DNA of 64,000 nucleotides from Bacteroidia bacterium (GCA_020852255.1 JADZBD010000007.1:62001-126000); one strand, 5' to 3'; shown: positions 42,754 through 54,136, numbered from the stretch's first letter. Translations and numbers: made by a program. The notes: generated by a model not told the origin, from the sequence alone.

Positions 42754-43008
42754 ATGAAGAAAGGCCTGCATCCGGAGAACTACAGATTTGTTGTGTTCAA
42801 GGATATTTCCAATGATTATGCGTTTCTCACAAAATCAACTGCAGAAACGAAAGATACCATCACCTGGGAAGACGGAAAGGAATATCCGCTGGTGAAACTG
42901 GATATCTCTCACATGTCGCATCCTTTCTATACCGGTAAGATGAAGCTGGTAGATACCGCAGGGCGCGTGGATAAATTCCGCTCGCGCTACGAGAAGAACA
43001 AAAAATAA
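42754..43008 (+). CDS. rpmE2: Type B ribosomal protein L31
   Basis: 84 residues. [21 protein letters not shown] and [25 protein letters not shown] are diagnostic of bL31. The zinc-binding cysteines of the A form are missing, so this is the zinc-independent B form. The ATG at 42754 was chosen; the longer frame from 42718 begins before the promoter. A clear terminator follows. Confidence 0.95.
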   Translation: MKKGLHPENYRFVVFKDISNDYAFLTKSTAETKDTITWEDGKEYPLVKLDISHMSHPFYTGKMKLVDTAGRVDKFRSRYEKNKK

Positions 43009-43032
43009 TTTACTTCTGGCTCAAGACAGAAG

Positions 43033-43068
43033 AAAAACCCTCAGCGAATCCCCGGTTGGGGGTTTTTT
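43033..43068 (+). terminator. Intrinsic terminator after rpmE2
   Basis: AAAAACCC (43033-43040) pairs with GGGTTTTT (43060-43067), giving an 8-bp outer stem with a T-run on the right; the inner loop may pair further via CCCC/GGGG. Confidence 0.7.
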
Positions 43069-43113
43069 ATTAGACCACATTCCTGCATTGAAGGATCACA
43101 CGATAATAGCCTG

Positions 43114-44265
43114 ATGAAGACGATCGTTCTCTTCGACGACCACACGCGCGGAAATTTGCTGCCATTCACCTTCACACGGCCGGTAGCCGACATCCGGATT
43201 GGTATACTAACTATTCGCGAAAAATGGGAAAAGATACTGGGTGTATCTTCGGCTACTGATACAGAGGATTATTTATCGGCAAAGTTTCCATCCGGAAACA
43301 ATCCCTCCTCTCTTTGGATTAACGGCTCGGTGCTCCCGGATGCCGGCTTGGTTCAGGCGATAAAATCCTTACCGCCCGGAAAGTCGTTGGTGCAGAATGA
43401 ACTGGTCATTGCATCGTTTGGCGGGAAAGCGGTAAAGGAGCCGCAGCCATATACAGGAGAGCTCTTCCGTATTACCCGTCCGTGGGATATCTTTCTGAAA
43501 AATGATATGGCGCTGAGGGCAGATTTCGAATTGATCACCGGCGGAAGGAAATCTGCTCCGCTGAGTGGTACCAACAAGGTAATTGGCGCTGAGAATATTT
43601 TTCTTGAGGAAGGCGCCCGTGTGGAATGTGCGGTGCTGAATGCCGGAACCGGACCTGTTTATCTTGCAAAAGATTCTGAAATAATGGAGGGTTCCATGGT
43701 AAGAGGTCCCTTCTCGCTGGGAGCGCATTCTGCCCTTAAGATGGGGGCAAAAATTTACGGGGCAACCACCGTCGGACCGCACTGCAAAGTCGGGGGAGAA
43801 GTCAATAACTCCGTCATCTTCGGTTATTCCAATAAGGCGCACGATGGCTTTCTGGGCAATTCTGTTCTCGGTGAGTGGGTGAATATTGGTGCCGATTCTA
43901 ATAATTCTAATCTCAAGAACAACTACGCGGAGGTGAAACTTTGGAACTACATTACCAGGCGCTTTGAAGGTACCGGAACGATTTTTTGCGGGTTAATGAT
44001 GGGTGATCACAGCAAGTGCGGTATTAATACCATGTTCAACACAGGCACCGTGGTGGGAGTGTTCGCCAATGTATTCGGCTCCGGATTTCCCCGCAATTAT
44101 TTTCCTTCCTTCGGATGGGGTGGTGCCGCCGGGATTACCACCTACAAATTAAAGGACGCATTTGAAACTGCGGATCGTGTAATGGAACGCCGCGGACTCC
44201 GGCTGACTGGTGCCGAGAGGGACATACTGGAACATGTTTTCAGTCTGGATCGCCCGGATGCCTGA
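43114..44265 (+). CDS. GlmU-like sugar nucleotidyltransferase-type protein
   Basis: A 383-residue protein of the Bacteroidota GlmU family. The N-terminal part begins MKTIVLFDDHTRGNLLPFTFTRPVADIRIG, related to but not the usual LAAGxGTRM nucleotidyltransferase loop, so true nucleotidyl transfer is doubtful. The C-terminal half is a left-handed beta-helix of hexapeptides (GPFSLGAHSALKMGAKIYG, VGPHCKVGGEVNNSVIFG), as in GlmU or UDP-GlcNAc-type acyltransferases. It may modify sugar phosphates for envelope precursors. It follows a terminator, so it has its own promoter, though none is clear in the 45-base gap. Confidence 0.82.
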   Translation: MKTIVLFDDHTRGNLLPFTFTRPVADIRIGILTIREKWEKILGVSSATDTEDYLSAKFPSGNNPSSLWINGSVLPDAGLVQAIKSLPPGKSLVQNELVIASFGGKAVKEPQPYTGELFRITRPWDIFLKNDMALRADFELITGGRKSAPLSGTNKVIGAENIFLEEGARVECAVLNAGTGPVYLAKDSEIMEGSMVRGPFSLGAHSALKMGAKIYGATTVGPHCKVGGEVNNSVIFGYSNKAHDGFLGNSVLGEWVNIGADSNNSNLKNNYAEVKLWNYITRRFEGTGTIFCGLMMGDHSKCGINTMFNTGTVVGVFANVFGSGFPRNYFPSFGWGGAAGITTYKLKDAFETADRVMERRGLRLTGAERDILEHVFSLDRPDA

Positions 44266-44283
44266 ACCGGCGCCTACTTTTCA

Positions 44284-45360
44284 TCAATCCTTCTTCAACA
44301 GATTTCCAAATACTTTTTCCAGTTTTTCCATTTTCGGCGGAATGGTCATTTTACAATAAGGCTGCTCCTTGTTGCTGCTGTAATAATTCTGATGATAGTC
44401 CTCGGCTTTGTAAAACTTTCCAAGTTGTGACAGCTCTGTAATAACAGGACCATCGTAAGCTTTTTCCTTTGTGAGCCCTGCGATAATTTCCTGTGCCAGT
44501 TTTTTCTGATCCTCATTCCTGTAAAATATTACCGAACGGTATTGCGTACCCACATCAGCTCCCTGCCGGTTCAGCGTTGTTGGATCATGTACGGTAAAGA
44601 AAACTTTGAGGATATCCGCTGCGTTGATTTTGAAAGGATCGAAAACAATCCGGGCAACCTCGGCATGGCCGGTGGTTCCTGTGCATACCTCCTTATAAGT
44701 AGGATTTTCTGTTGTTCCTCCGCAGTATCCGGACTCCACGCTGAGCACTCCTTTCAGTTCCCGGTAAATGGCTTCTATACACCAGAAACATCCGCCACCC
44801 AGCACAAGTGTGTCCGTACTGCCCATGCCGGAAAGGTGCTTATCTGATGCAGATTCAAATCCCAGTGACACCGAATTGGCGCAGTACCTTTTTCCGGTCG
44901 CGGTGGGCCCGTCATCGAAGATGTGTCCGATATGACTGCCGCATTTCCCGCACAGGATCTCTTCCCGGAGCATGCCGTGACTGCTGTCCTTTTGCATCAC
45001 AATGGCTCTACTGTTAACCTGTGCGTCAAAGCTGGGCCATCCGCAATGCGACTCGAATTTAGCGCTGGACGCAAAAAGAATATTTCCGCAGGCAGCGCAA
45101 CTATAATGGCCTTCTTCCCGGTGCATCAGAAATTTCCCGGAGTAGGGACGTTCCGTGCCTTTTTCCCTTAGTATGTAATATTGTTCAGGGCTCAGCGATT
45201 TCTTCCATTCTTCTTCTGTGCGGCGGATCTCAAAGGAGGAATCCGCGCCGGTGGCTTGTTTGGATTTCATTTCGTTTACGGGTGTTTGTGAACATGCGAT
45301 GAGGGTACATAATCCGGAGAGAAACAAAAGGAGGCGGGTCGGAAACCGCATGAGGGTCAT
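44284..45360 (-). CDS. msrBA: Bifunctional methionine sulfoxide reductase MsrB-MsrA, lipoprotein
   Basis: 358 residues. Signal MTLMRFPTRLLLFLSGLCTLIAC with lipobox LIAC, so it acts at the envelope and repairs oxidised methionines. MsrB comes first (two zinc-type CxxC, CAAC and CGKC; HCGWPSF; catalytic KRYCANSVSLGF), MsrA second (GGGCFWCIEA with the catalytic cysteine, then GYCGGTTENPTY and the C-terminal NYYSSNKEQPYC). Together they handle both sulfoxide epimers. The start at 45360 lies after the -7 box TAATTTCG (45378-45385); the ATG at 45375 would precede the transcript start. Confidence 0.94.
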   Translation of the reverse strand: MTLMRFPTRLLLFLSGLCTLIACSQTPVNEMKSKQATGADSSFEIRRTEEEWKKSLSPEQYYILREKGTERPYSGKFLMHREEGHYSCAACGNILFASSAKFESHCGWPSFDAQVNSRAIVMQKDSSHGMLREEILCGKCGSHIGHIFDDGPTATGKRYCANSVSLGFESASDKHLSGMGSTDTLVLGGGCFWCIEAIYRELKGVLSVESGYCGGTTENPTYKEVCTGTTGHAEVARIVFDPFKINAADILKVFFTVHDPTTLNRQGADVGTQYRSVIFYRNEDQKKLAQEIIAGLTKEKAYDGPVITELSQLGKFYKAEDYHQNYYSSNKEQPYCKMTIPPKMEKLEKVFGNLLKKD

Positions 45361-45377
45361 GTTCAGGGTTTGCATTA

Positions 45378-45385
45378 CGAAATTA
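45378..45385 (-). promoter_or_regulatory. -7 box TAATTTCG for msrBA
   Basis: TAnnTTCG on the minus strand, 17 bases before the ATG at 45360; it helps fix that start. Confidence 0.5.
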
Positions 45386-45424
45386 ACGAAAAGCGGGAGT
45401 GCTTTATTAACCCGTTAAGATTAT

Positions 45425-46294
45425 TTAACGCGCGGCCGATATGGCTATGGCTATCACCCCCAGCGCCAGCCCTGCCCAGTTAAGTGCTGATAGTCGTTCA
45501 CGGAAGAACACGATTGAACTGAGTGTTGACAGGATTACCACTCCCATATTGCAGACAGCGAAAAGTACACCGCTGTCCACCAGCTTTTCGCCTATTGCTG
45601 CCATCATGCATACGATGGAAGCTACATTAGGAATTCCCAGCAGAATACCGGCTCTGATCTCTTTCAGCGAGGGTTCTTCCCTGCGTATCAGCAAAGCGAC
45701 AGCGCCGATGGTTCCCGCGGAAAGAAAGCTAAGGCCCACATACGGAATAAATCCTCCTTCCATGAAAAAGGTCTGCTGCATATAACTGATGATGGCGTCC
45801 ACCAGTCCGGATCCCACAAAAACCACCAGTCCGAGCAGAAGAGGGAAGGAAACTTTTCCGGCTGACCCGGAGGGAAATGTTTCCGGCCGTTTTATCGAAA
45901 CTAAAACAACGGCAGCCATGGCTAGAAGAAAGGCAATCACCCGGCTGATGAATAACTCTTCGTTAAAGAAAAAAACTCCGATTAGCACCGGCAGGATAAA
46001 GGACATCTTGTTCGCAACGCTCGCGGTGGCGATCCCCAGCGTGTTTGCAGTCCGGGTAACCAGTATGAATACGGATATGAAGACCGCTCCTGTTCCGAGC
46101 GCGGCCGTGAACCAGGGCTGTTCGGGCGCATTCAGCAGTACAGTTATGGTTCCCGGGAAGAAGAAAGTACAGATCCCTGCGGTGAAGTAATTGATCACAA
46201 GGGCTGGTAGGGAACGGACACCGAAATGACTGAAGGACCGTAATACCACGAACATCATGGCATTGCAGAAAATACTAATCAGCAGCCAGATCAT
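45425..46294 (-). CDS. EamA/DMT-family membrane transporter
   Basis: 289 residues with ten predicted helices in two EamA repeats (first from MIWLLISIFCNAMMFVVLRSF, second from about FPLLLGLVVFVGSGLVDAII). The last helices, VLFAVCNMGVVILSTLSSIVF and LNWAGLALGVIAIAISA, match drug/metabolite exporters. Substrate unknown. It overlaps the ribD stop by four bases (ATGA type), so it is co-translated with ribD. Export or uptake of a flavin-related compound is a possibility, but not shown. Confidence 0.87.
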   Translation of the reverse strand: MIWLLISIFCNAMMFVVLRSFSHFGVRSLPALVINYFTAGICTFFFPGTITVLLNAPEQPWFTAALGTGAVFISVFILVTRTANTLGIATASVANKMSFILPVLIGVFFFNEELFISRVIAFLLAMAAVVLVSIKRPETFPSGSAGKVSFPLLLGLVVFVGSGLVDAIISYMQQTFFMEGGFIPYVGLSFLSAGTIGAVALLIRREEPSLKEIRAGILLGIPNVASIVCMMAAIGEKLVDSGVLFAVCNMGVVILSTLSSIVFFRERLSALNWAGLALGVIAIAISAAR

Positions 46295-47328
46295 TCCGAC
46301 CGGTAGATATGCAAGTGGTCGAGTCCGGATTTATGTTGTCCGGCCGGAGGAACAGGCAGGGATGGGCCTTTCACTCCGCTTCCCAGTTTCAGGGGTGCCG
46401 TGAACACCCGTGCTTCATCCCAATTGTTTCCCTGAATGAAACTATTCACCAGTTCCCTGCCTCCCTCTACAATGATGGATTGAATGTTCAGTTTATATAA
46501 TTCCCCTAGTATCCTTGGAATAACTTCTTCCAGGAAATCCACCTGCACAAAATCAATATTAGGCTCGGAGTGATGAGAGGACGCAGTGAAAACAATTGTT
46601 TTTTGTGTTTTGTCGAATACGCGGTAATGGTCAGGGATTCTCAGGTCTTTGTCTACCACCACCCGCAAAGGATTACGGCCCTTAACATGTCTGACGGACA
46701 AACTGGGATTGTCCATGAGCGCTGTTGTGGTCCCCACCATTATAGCCTGCTCTTCCGAGCGCCAGCGGTGAACGGTGATGTTCGATTCATTACAGGTAAT
46801 ACGTTCCTGGTTTCCCACTTCTGCCATGGACCGTTTCCGGTCAATGTAACCGTCAGCACTCCTGGCCCATTTGAGTATCACATACGGGCGTTGTTTGTTC
46901 AAAAAGGTGAAATAGCGGCGGTTCAGCTCCCGGCACTCATTTTCCAGTACCCCGCTGATGACATCTATGCCCGACCTGCGGAGTTGTTCGAGCCCCTGGC
47001 CGGCAACAAGCGGGTTCGGATCGGTGGTTCCTACAACCACTTTTTTTATTTTTTTGGAGAGTATGAGGTCCGTGCAGGGTGGGGTTTTGCCCTGATGACA
47101 ACATGGTTCCAGAGAAACATAAAGTGTGCAGGTGCTGAGATCCACTCCCTTTCCTGCTGTTTGAATTGCCTCTACTTCGGCGTGAGGGCCACCGAATTCA
47201 CGATGAAAACCTTCCCCCACTACTTCCCCGTCCCTGACCAGAACAGCACCAACCATAGGATTGGGAGCTACGCACCCCAGCCCGTTTGCGGCCAGTTCCA
47301 GGCAACGTTTCATCCAAATCTCGTCCAC
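46291..47328 (-). CDS. ribD: Bifunctional riboflavin deaminase-reductase RibD
   Basis: Second and third steps of riboflavin synthesis in one chain of about 345 residues. Deaminase: GPHAEVEAI and SLEPCCHQGKTPPC hold the zinc ligands. Reductase: about residues 145-330, from YVILKWARSADGYID with IVEGGRELVNSFIQ. The frame is open to an ATG at 47367, but the exact TAAATTTG box at 47335-47342 lies inside that stretch; the GTG at 47328 gives (V)DEIWMKRCLELA, the normal family start. No other rib gene is adjacent. Confidence 0.93.
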   Translation of the reverse strand: MDEIWMKRCLELAANGLGCVAPNPMVGAVLVRDGEVVGEGFHREFGGPHAEVEAIQTAGKGVDLSTCTLYVSLEPCCHQGKTPPCTDLILSKKIKKVVVGTTDPNPLVAGQGLEQLRRSGIDVISGVLENECRELNRRYFTFLNKQRPYVILKWARSADGYIDRKRSMAEVGNQERITCNESNITVHRWRSEEQAIMVGTTTALMDNPSLSVRHVKGRNPLRVVVDKDLRIPDHYRVFDKTQKTIVFTASSHHSEPNIDFVQVDFLEEVIPRILGELYKLNIQSIIVEGGRELVNSFIQGNNWDEARVFTAPLKLGSGVKGPSLPVPPAGQHKSGLDHLHIYRSE

Positions 47329-47334
47329 GGCTTT

Positions 47335-47342
47335 CAAATTTA
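47335..47342 (-). promoter_or_regulatory. ribD promoter, -7 box TAAATTTG
   Basis: Exact TAnnTTTG on the minus strand with a TTG 17 bases upstream (47360-47362). It leaves six bases before the GTG start and excludes the upstream ATG. Confidence 0.62.
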
Positions 47343-47366
47343 TTCTAATTGTGCCCCCGCAATTCA

Positions 47367-47374
47367 TAATTTTA
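47367..47374 (+). promoter_or_regulatory. Candidate -7 box TAATTTTA for the gene at 47385
   Basis: One mismatch to TAnnTTTG, ten bases before the ATG. It overlaps the far upstream region of the divergent ribD promoter. Confidence 0.4.
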
Positions 47375-47384
47375 CCAACACCGC

Positions 47385-48911
47385 ATGAACAGGATATTTC
47401 AGCATTTCAGTAGAAGTTGGGAACATCGCCCCTTGCAGCTTGTTTTGTACGCTGCGTTGAGCATACGGATCATCGCCGCCCTGTTCTCCCGGGGTTACGG
47501 ATGGCATGATGATCATTTCCTGACAATAGAGCCTCCGCATTCATGGGTACACGGGCAGGATTATAATAACTGGCTGCCCTCTTCGCATCAGGGCGCATTC
47601 AAGCCTTCAGGGCATAGCTTTACATACAGCGGAATCATGTTTGGTATATTCAGTTTCCTCGAAACCGCAGGAATAACTGATCCGCAGTGGCAAATGGTTT
47701 TTATCCGGCTCATTCACGCCCTCTTCTCTTTGCTTGTAGTATATTATGGATACCGCATTGCGGAGCGCCTGTATGGGATGCCCGTGGCCCGGACGACCGG
47801 TTTACTGCTCGCATTGTTTTATTTCATGCCGTTTCTTTCGGTGCGCAATCTGGTTGAAATGGTTTGTATCCCTTTTCTGCTCGGAGGTACATGGTTTCTT
47901 TTACGCGTAGAATCTCTGAAATGGAAATGGGTGCTGTTGTCGGGATTCTTTTTCGGAATGGCTTTCTCCATTCGCTATCAAACCGTGCTATTTACAGCGG
48001 GAACAGGCCTCGTTCTCCTTTTTACAGTTCCTTTTTTAAGAACAATGGCCTGGTCCCTTGCACTTGCCGCTACGGTGCTTATTACCCAGGGACTGGTGGA
48101 TTACATCATCTGGGGGGTTCCGTTTGCGGAATTCTGGGAGTATACTACCTATAATCAGTCGGCCGGAGCCACCGATTATTTCGTGAGGGAGTGGTATATG
48201 TACCTTGTGGTGCTGGCCGGTATGCTCCTGCCGCCTTTCAGTGTATTTATACTTTCCGGTTTTGTGGCGGGATTCAGGAGGGCATTGCTCCTTTCCGTCC
48301 CGGTGCTCATTTTTCTGGCGTTTCATACCTGGTTCCCCAATAAACAGGAACGTTTTATTTTGCCGGTACTTCCTTTTCTGCTGATCGCCGGATACGGTGG
48401 CTGGATCTTACTGTGTGAACGTAAGCTGAACGGAACCGGATGGAAAAAAGTCATACGGATTTCTATGATATTTTTCTGGAGTCTTAACATTTTAGCCTTG
48501 ATTCCGGTAACCTTGATGTATTCCAAACGCAGCCGGGTGGAAACAATGTCCTGGCTTGGAAAACAGGAGGATTTTGTTTCCTATGTCATTGAAGACAGCA
48601 ATCATTCTAAGATCACCATGCTTCCGGACTTTTATTCAGGGAAAGGCTATTCTTCCTGGCGCATCATGTCTGATATTCCGGCGACCTGGGTTCATGAGCA
48701 GCTGATGTTTTTACCCAGGCAGGAGCGACCTAATTACATGCTGTTCATGTTTGAAGAGCGAGTGCAGGAGCGTATGGATTCTGTGCAGAATTACTTTAAG
48801 CTGGAGCCGGTAACAGCGATTGAACCCAGCCTGATGGACCACATTCTTCACCGTTTGAATCCTTATAACAAGAATGAAAAGATAGTCATCTGCAAAATCA
48901 AATGGGAATAA
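47385..48911 (+). CDS. GT22-like membrane mannosyltransferase family protein
   Basis: 508 residues with about ten membrane helices. It shows RGYGWHDDHFLTIEPPHSWVHG near the N-terminus, acidic residues on the first periplasmic loop, then FRNLVEM-like SVRNLVEMVCIPFLL, and in the middle HTWFPNKQERFILPVLPFLL, the HKExRF-like motif of GT22 (ALG9/PIG-B-type). Such enzymes use a polyprenyl-linked sugar donor on the outer face of the inner membrane. Acceptor unknown. Its last ten bases overlap prmC. Confidence 0.72.
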   Translation: MNRIFQHFSRSWEHRPLQLVLYAALSIRIIAALFSRGYGWHDDHFLTIEPPHSWVHGQDYNNWLPSSHQGAFKPSGHSFTYSGIMFGIFSFLETAGITDPQWQMVFIRLIHALFSLLVVYYGYRIAERLYGMPVARTTGLLLALFYFMPFLSVRNLVEMVCIPFLLGGTWFLLRVESLKWKWVLLSGFFFGMAFSIRYQTVLFTAGTGLVLLFTVPFLRTMAWSLALAATVLITQGLVDYIIWGVPFAEFWEYTTYNQSAGATDYFVREWYMYLVVLAGMLLPPFSVFILSGFVAGFRRALLLSVPVLIFLAFHTWFPNKQERFILPVLPFLLIAGYGGWILLCERKLNGTGWKKVIRISMIFFWSLNILALIPVTLMYSKRSRVETMSWLGKQEDFVSYVIEDSNHSKITMLPDFYSGKGYSSWRIMSDIPATWVHEQLMFLPRQERPNYMLFMFEERVQERMDSVQNYFKLEPVTAIEPSLMDHILHRLNPYNKNEKIVICKIKWE

Positions 48912-49705
48912 TATCCGAAGAGCAGCGGGTGGCCGCCGGAAAGAAGCTGACGGCCTTGTATGGCCGGAGTGAGGGAGAGGCCATTCTGCGGATATTGAAG
49001 CAGGATTTTACGGAACAGGAGCTTTTCGAGAACGCTGTCCGGAGAGTGCTTAACGGTGAACCGGTGCAGTATGTCTCCGGCTACACTGATTTTCTGAACT
49101 GCAGGATTGCGGTGGATCCTTCGGTGCTGATTCCTCGACCCGAAACGGAGGAAATGGTCTGTCTGATACTGAAGGAGAATCCCGGGCCGGTAATGCGGGT
49201 ACTGGATATGGGAACAGGCAGCGGCTGCATTTCTGTTGCGCTGGCCCGTGCACGTCCGCTATGGCAGGTGGTAGCCTCGGATGTATCTTCCGCAGCGTTA
49301 CGCCTGGCCGTGAAAAACGCAGCCGACAACAGAGTTGACGTGGAATTCTGGTTGCATGATATATTGCAGAAAGACCCCGGATTTCTTCCCCGCGAACTGG
49401 ATGTTTTAGTGTCGAATCCTCCCTATATCACCATGGAAGAATCCGCGGAAATGGAGAATTTGGTACTCGATCATGAACCTGCTCTTGCCCTGTTTGTCAC
49501 AGAAAACGACCCGCTTCAGTTTTACAGAGCCCTGGCAGCATATGGTCTGATCCTGCTGAAAAGCGGCGGACAAATATGGATGGAATGTAACGCGAAGTAC
49601 ACTTCAGAGATTAAGGACTTTTTTGAAACGAAGGGATATCGCTGCGTGAGCATACGGAAGGATCTGAGTGGAAAGGATCGCTTTATACACGCATATGCAC
49701 CGTGA
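48902..49705 (+). CDS. prmC: Release-factor glutamine N5-methyltransferase
   Basis: 267 residues. SAM-dependent enzyme that methylates the GGQ glutamine of RF1 and RF2. SAM site VLDMGTGSGCISVALARA, catalytic NPPY in VLVSNPPYITMEESAE, helical N-terminal domain with EPVQYVSGYTDFLN and VLIPRPETEEM. Length normal. The ATG overlaps the stop of the upstream gene by ten bases. Confidence 0.96.
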   Translation: MGIISEEQRVAAGKKLTALYGRSEGEAILRILKQDFTEQELFENAVRRVLNGEPVQYVSGYTDFLNCRIAVDPSVLIPRPETEEMVCLILKENPGPVMRVLDMGTGSGCISVALARARPLWQVVASDVSSAALRLAVKNAADNRVDVEFWLHDILQKDPGFLPRELDVLVSNPPYITMEESAEMENLVLDHEPALALFVTENDPLQFYRALAAYGLILLKSGGQIWMECNAKYTSEIKDFFETKGYRCVSIRKDLSGKDRFIHAYAP

Positions 49706-49712
49706 AATTCGT

Positions 49713-49720
49713 TATTTTTA
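49713..49720 (+). promoter_or_regulatory. Candidate -7 box TATTTTTA before ligA
   Basis: One mismatch (final base) to TAnnTTTG; placed four bases before the ATG, after prmC has ended. Confidence 0.35.
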
Positions 49721-49721
49721 A

Positions 49722-51731
<2,010 letters not shown>

Positions 51732-51783
51732 GGGTTAATCTCACGGGTTTTGCCGAAGAAAGCATCAGGTATTTCTGCTTCTA

Positions 51784-52590
51784 TCACTGAATTAATAAGG
51801 AGGCCAATGCCTCGCGGTAATCCTGACGTAAGTTCATGCCATTATGGGTTGCTCCGCTGAGGGTGATGAGGGTGTCACCTTTCTTAAATAAGGAAGAAAG
51901 CATGGTGGAGCTTTCGTGGGGAATGATTTCGTCTGCGTCTCCGTGAAAGAGGGTAACAGGACAGGTCACCTTTGGCAAATATTCGTTCGTGGCAAAAGTA
52001 TATTTCATCAGAAATGAAGGGAGATAGGGATAGGTGCGATGCGCCATGTCACCGAGGTTAAAGTAAGGAGCTTGCAGGATAAGTCGGGAAGGGTGTTGCA
52101 CTGAAGCTAAGCGCGCTGCGGGGCCTGTTCCTATGGAATATCCTATCACGATGATCTGATCCTCCCGATAGTCTTTCATCATCGTTTCATAGGCAGCCTG
52201 TACCCCTCGGTGAAGTTGATCTTCGGAATAAATATTTCCGCTGCTTTTGCCATAACCGGGATAATCCAGGATGAAGAAATCATATCCCAGGTCAATATAT
52301 AACTCGTACGCTTTCCCCCAGGTATCTAAGGCTCCTGCATTCCCGTGAAGGTAAAACACCAGCCCTCTGGATGAATCCGATCTGAATAGCAGCCCGTGTA
52401 TTGTGTCGCCGGCACTGGGAATTAATGATTCTGTGAAGGAATGTTGAAACTGGAAGGCGAAATCGCGGTCCAGTTTCTTTGGATGAAAAATGAGGGCTTC
52501 CTGGAAGAAATAGACTACAGAGCAAAGAACTATATAGAGGATTGCCAGAACAATAAATGTACGCTTAACCGTTTTTAGTAATGCTCTCAT
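51784..52590 (-). CDS. Membrane-anchored alpha/beta hydrolase (BEM46/ABHD-like)
   Basis: 268 residues. One N-terminal helix (FIVLAILYIVLCSVVYFFQEA) and then the hydrolase fold: HGNAGALDTWGK oxyanion loop, nucleophile in IGYSIGTGPAA, acid in HGDADEIIPHES, and histidine in GATHNGM. The plan matches the BEM46/ABHD13 group, whose members act on lipids or as thioesterases. Periplasmic-facing topology is inferred from the single anchor. Substrate unknown. It lies 74 bases downstream of the outer-membrane-like gene in the same direction. Confidence 0.86.
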   Translation of the reverse strand: MRALLKTVKRTFIVLAILYIVLCSVVYFFQEALIFHPKKLDRDFAFQFQHSFTESLIPSAGDTIHGLLFRSDSSRGLVFYLHGNAGALDTWGKAYELYIDLGYDFFILDYPGYGKSSGNIYSEDQLHRGVQAAYETMMKDYREDQIIVIGYSIGTGPAARLASVQHPSRLILQAPYFNLGDMAHRTYPYLPSFLMKYTFATNEYLPKVTCPVTLFHGDADEIIPHESSTMLSSLFKKGDTLITLSGATHNGMNLRQDYREALASLLIQ

Positions 52591-52664
52591 AGAATAAATA
52601 GATGGTAGATGGTGGATGATCTGGCGGAGGAATAAGGCCGGGGTCGAAGAGAAGAAGGATACCT

Positions 52665-53318
52665 TTACTCCTCAAAGCCCTCTGCCCTGTGCGCGAAATC
52701 AATAAATACAGAAAAGCCGAATGAAAAAGAACTGGTGAGCCCCGTCTTTTCTTTTTCGGAATAACTTTTATGCTCATTCAGGCAAACGCCATCGGGGTTA
52801 AACTCGTAAGTCAGCAGGTTATAGTTCACCATTAATCCCATTCCGAACCCCTCGTCAATCATCCACACATAGGAAACATTTGGTTCGAGATTGATGGCCT
52901 CCACATTTTTATCGAACGGATTTCCATTCACACACGGTATTTTAGAATAATCTAACCAGTTGTAGCCTGTATTGAGAGCAGGTGTGAGGAGGGCGTTTTT
53001 TCCTACAGGCTTATCGAAGGAGAAGCGGAGAAGGGCATTGTGCGTATGCTGGAGCATATCTACATCGGGAATCTTGTTGCCCCGTACCTGAAATTGTTTA
53101 AAGCGGTAAGCTACTCCAAGGTTCAGCATTTTTCCGATCCTGCGGTTTACACTGAAGCCAAGATCAAAAATTCCTGTAAAGGAAAGTTTGAATGCTTTAT
53201 TAGCCACTGGCTGTGGCACCATAAAATCCAAACGGGTGGTCCAACGGATATCGTCTGCCTTATCCTGAGCAGAGATCAGTATGGGAAGAAAAAGAAGAAG
53301 TAGAAAAGTCCTTCGCAT
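52665..53318 (-). CDS. Outer-membrane beta-barrel-like protein, function unknown
   Basis: 217 residues. The ATG at 53318 shares a base with the fabI stop (TGATG), and gives the signal peptide MRRTFLLLLFLPILISAQ; the longer frame from 53489 lies inside fabI. The mature chain has strands of barrel type (DLGFSVNRRIGKMLNLGVAYRF, FGMGLMVNYNLLTYEF, SSFSFGFSVFIDF), so it is likely an outer-membrane barrel, but no family is recognised. Translation is probably coupled to fabI. Confidence 0.68.
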   Translation of the reverse strand: MRRTFLLLLFLPILISAQDKADDIRWTTRLDFMVPQPVANKAFKLSFTGIFDLGFSVNRRIGKMLNLGVAYRFKQFQVRGNKIPDVDMLQHTHNALLRFSFDKPVGKNALLTPALNTGYNWLDYSKIPCVNGNPFDKNVEAINLEPNVSYVWMIDEGFGMGLMVNYNLLTYEFNPDGVCLNEHKSYSEKEKTGLTSSFSFGFSVFIDFAHRAEGFEE

Positions 53319-54136
53319 CACTCTTTGCCGCGGAATCGTTGCACCACTTCCGTACTGACGCCGGTGGTGGAATAACCGCCGTCGTGAAAGAGATTCTGCA
53401 TGGTCACAAAACGAGTCATATCGGAAAACAATGTGATGCAGTAATTGGCACAATCTTCGGCGGGGGCATTCCCCAGCGGCGAGAGGCAATCTGCAAATTC
53501 GTAAAATTCGTCGAAACCTTTGATCCCCGATCCGGCTGTTGTTTTGGTTGGTGACTGGGAAATGGTATTCACCCTTACCTTTTTGGACTTTCCATAATGA
53601 TACCCAAAGCTGCGGGCGATGCTTTCCAGGAGAGCCTTCGCTTCCGCCATGTCATTGTAAAATGGGAAAGTCCGCTGTGCAGCTATGTACGACAGGGCAA
53701 CCACACTGGCCCACTCATTCAGAGCATCTGTTTTCATAGCTACACTGAGCATCTTATGAAAGGATACGGCAGACACATCAAGTCCTTTGTTAAGAAATTC
53801 GTAGTTCAGTTCTGTGTAGGGAACATTTTTCCGTACGTTCACCGACATACCGATACTATGCAGAACAAAATCAATTTTCCCGCCCAGTATCTGCTGACTT
53901 TTAGTAAAAAGATGCGTAAGATCCTCCACGCTCGTAGCGTCCGCCGGAATCAGTTCCGCATTGCATTGTTCGGATAATTTTTTGATCTCACCCATCCGCA
54001 ACGCAATCGGGGCATTGGTGAGAACAAAAGTGGCTCCCTGTTCATGGGCTTTTTCTGCCACTTTCCATGCGATGGAATTGGGATCGAGGGCACCTGAAAT
54101 GATGCCGCGCTTTCCTTTAAGTATTCCCTGAGACAT
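53318..54136 (-). CDS. fabI: Enoyl-acyl-carrier-protein reductase FabI
   Basis: 272 residues. NADH-dependent last step of fatty-acid elongation. Seen: GILKGKRGIISGALDPNSIA (cofactor loop), HSIGMSVN, the Tyr-x6-Lys pair in FYNDMAEAKALLES, TKTTAGSGIKGF and the C-terminal DGGYSTTG. The length is normal for the family. It follows recN with a 38-base gap in the same direction. A second possible enoyl reductase (FabK-like) is at 55860. Confidence 0.95.
   Translation of the reverse strand: MSQGILKGKRGIISGALDPNSIAWKVAEKAHEQGATFVLTNAPIALRMGEIKKLSEQCNAELIPADATSVEDLTHLFTKSQQILGGKIDFVLHSIGMSVNVRKNVPYTELNYEFLNKGLDVSAVSFHKMLSVAMKTDALNEWASVVALSYIAAQRTFPFYNDMAEAKALLESIARSFGYHYGKSKKVRVNTISQSPTKTTAGSGIKGFDEFYEFADCLSPLGNAPAEDCANYCITLFSDMTRFVTMQNLFHDGGYSTTGVSTEVVQRFRGKE

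Noticed and set aside
46570-47388. A 272-codon open frame on the plus strand across ribD
   Set aside because: Antisense to ribD zinc and reductase motifs. No signal or family pattern.
52600-52625. Short ATGG-rich direct repeats between the hydrolase and barrel genes
   Set aside because: Three imperfect copies of a four-base word; expected by chance and no promoter box fits.
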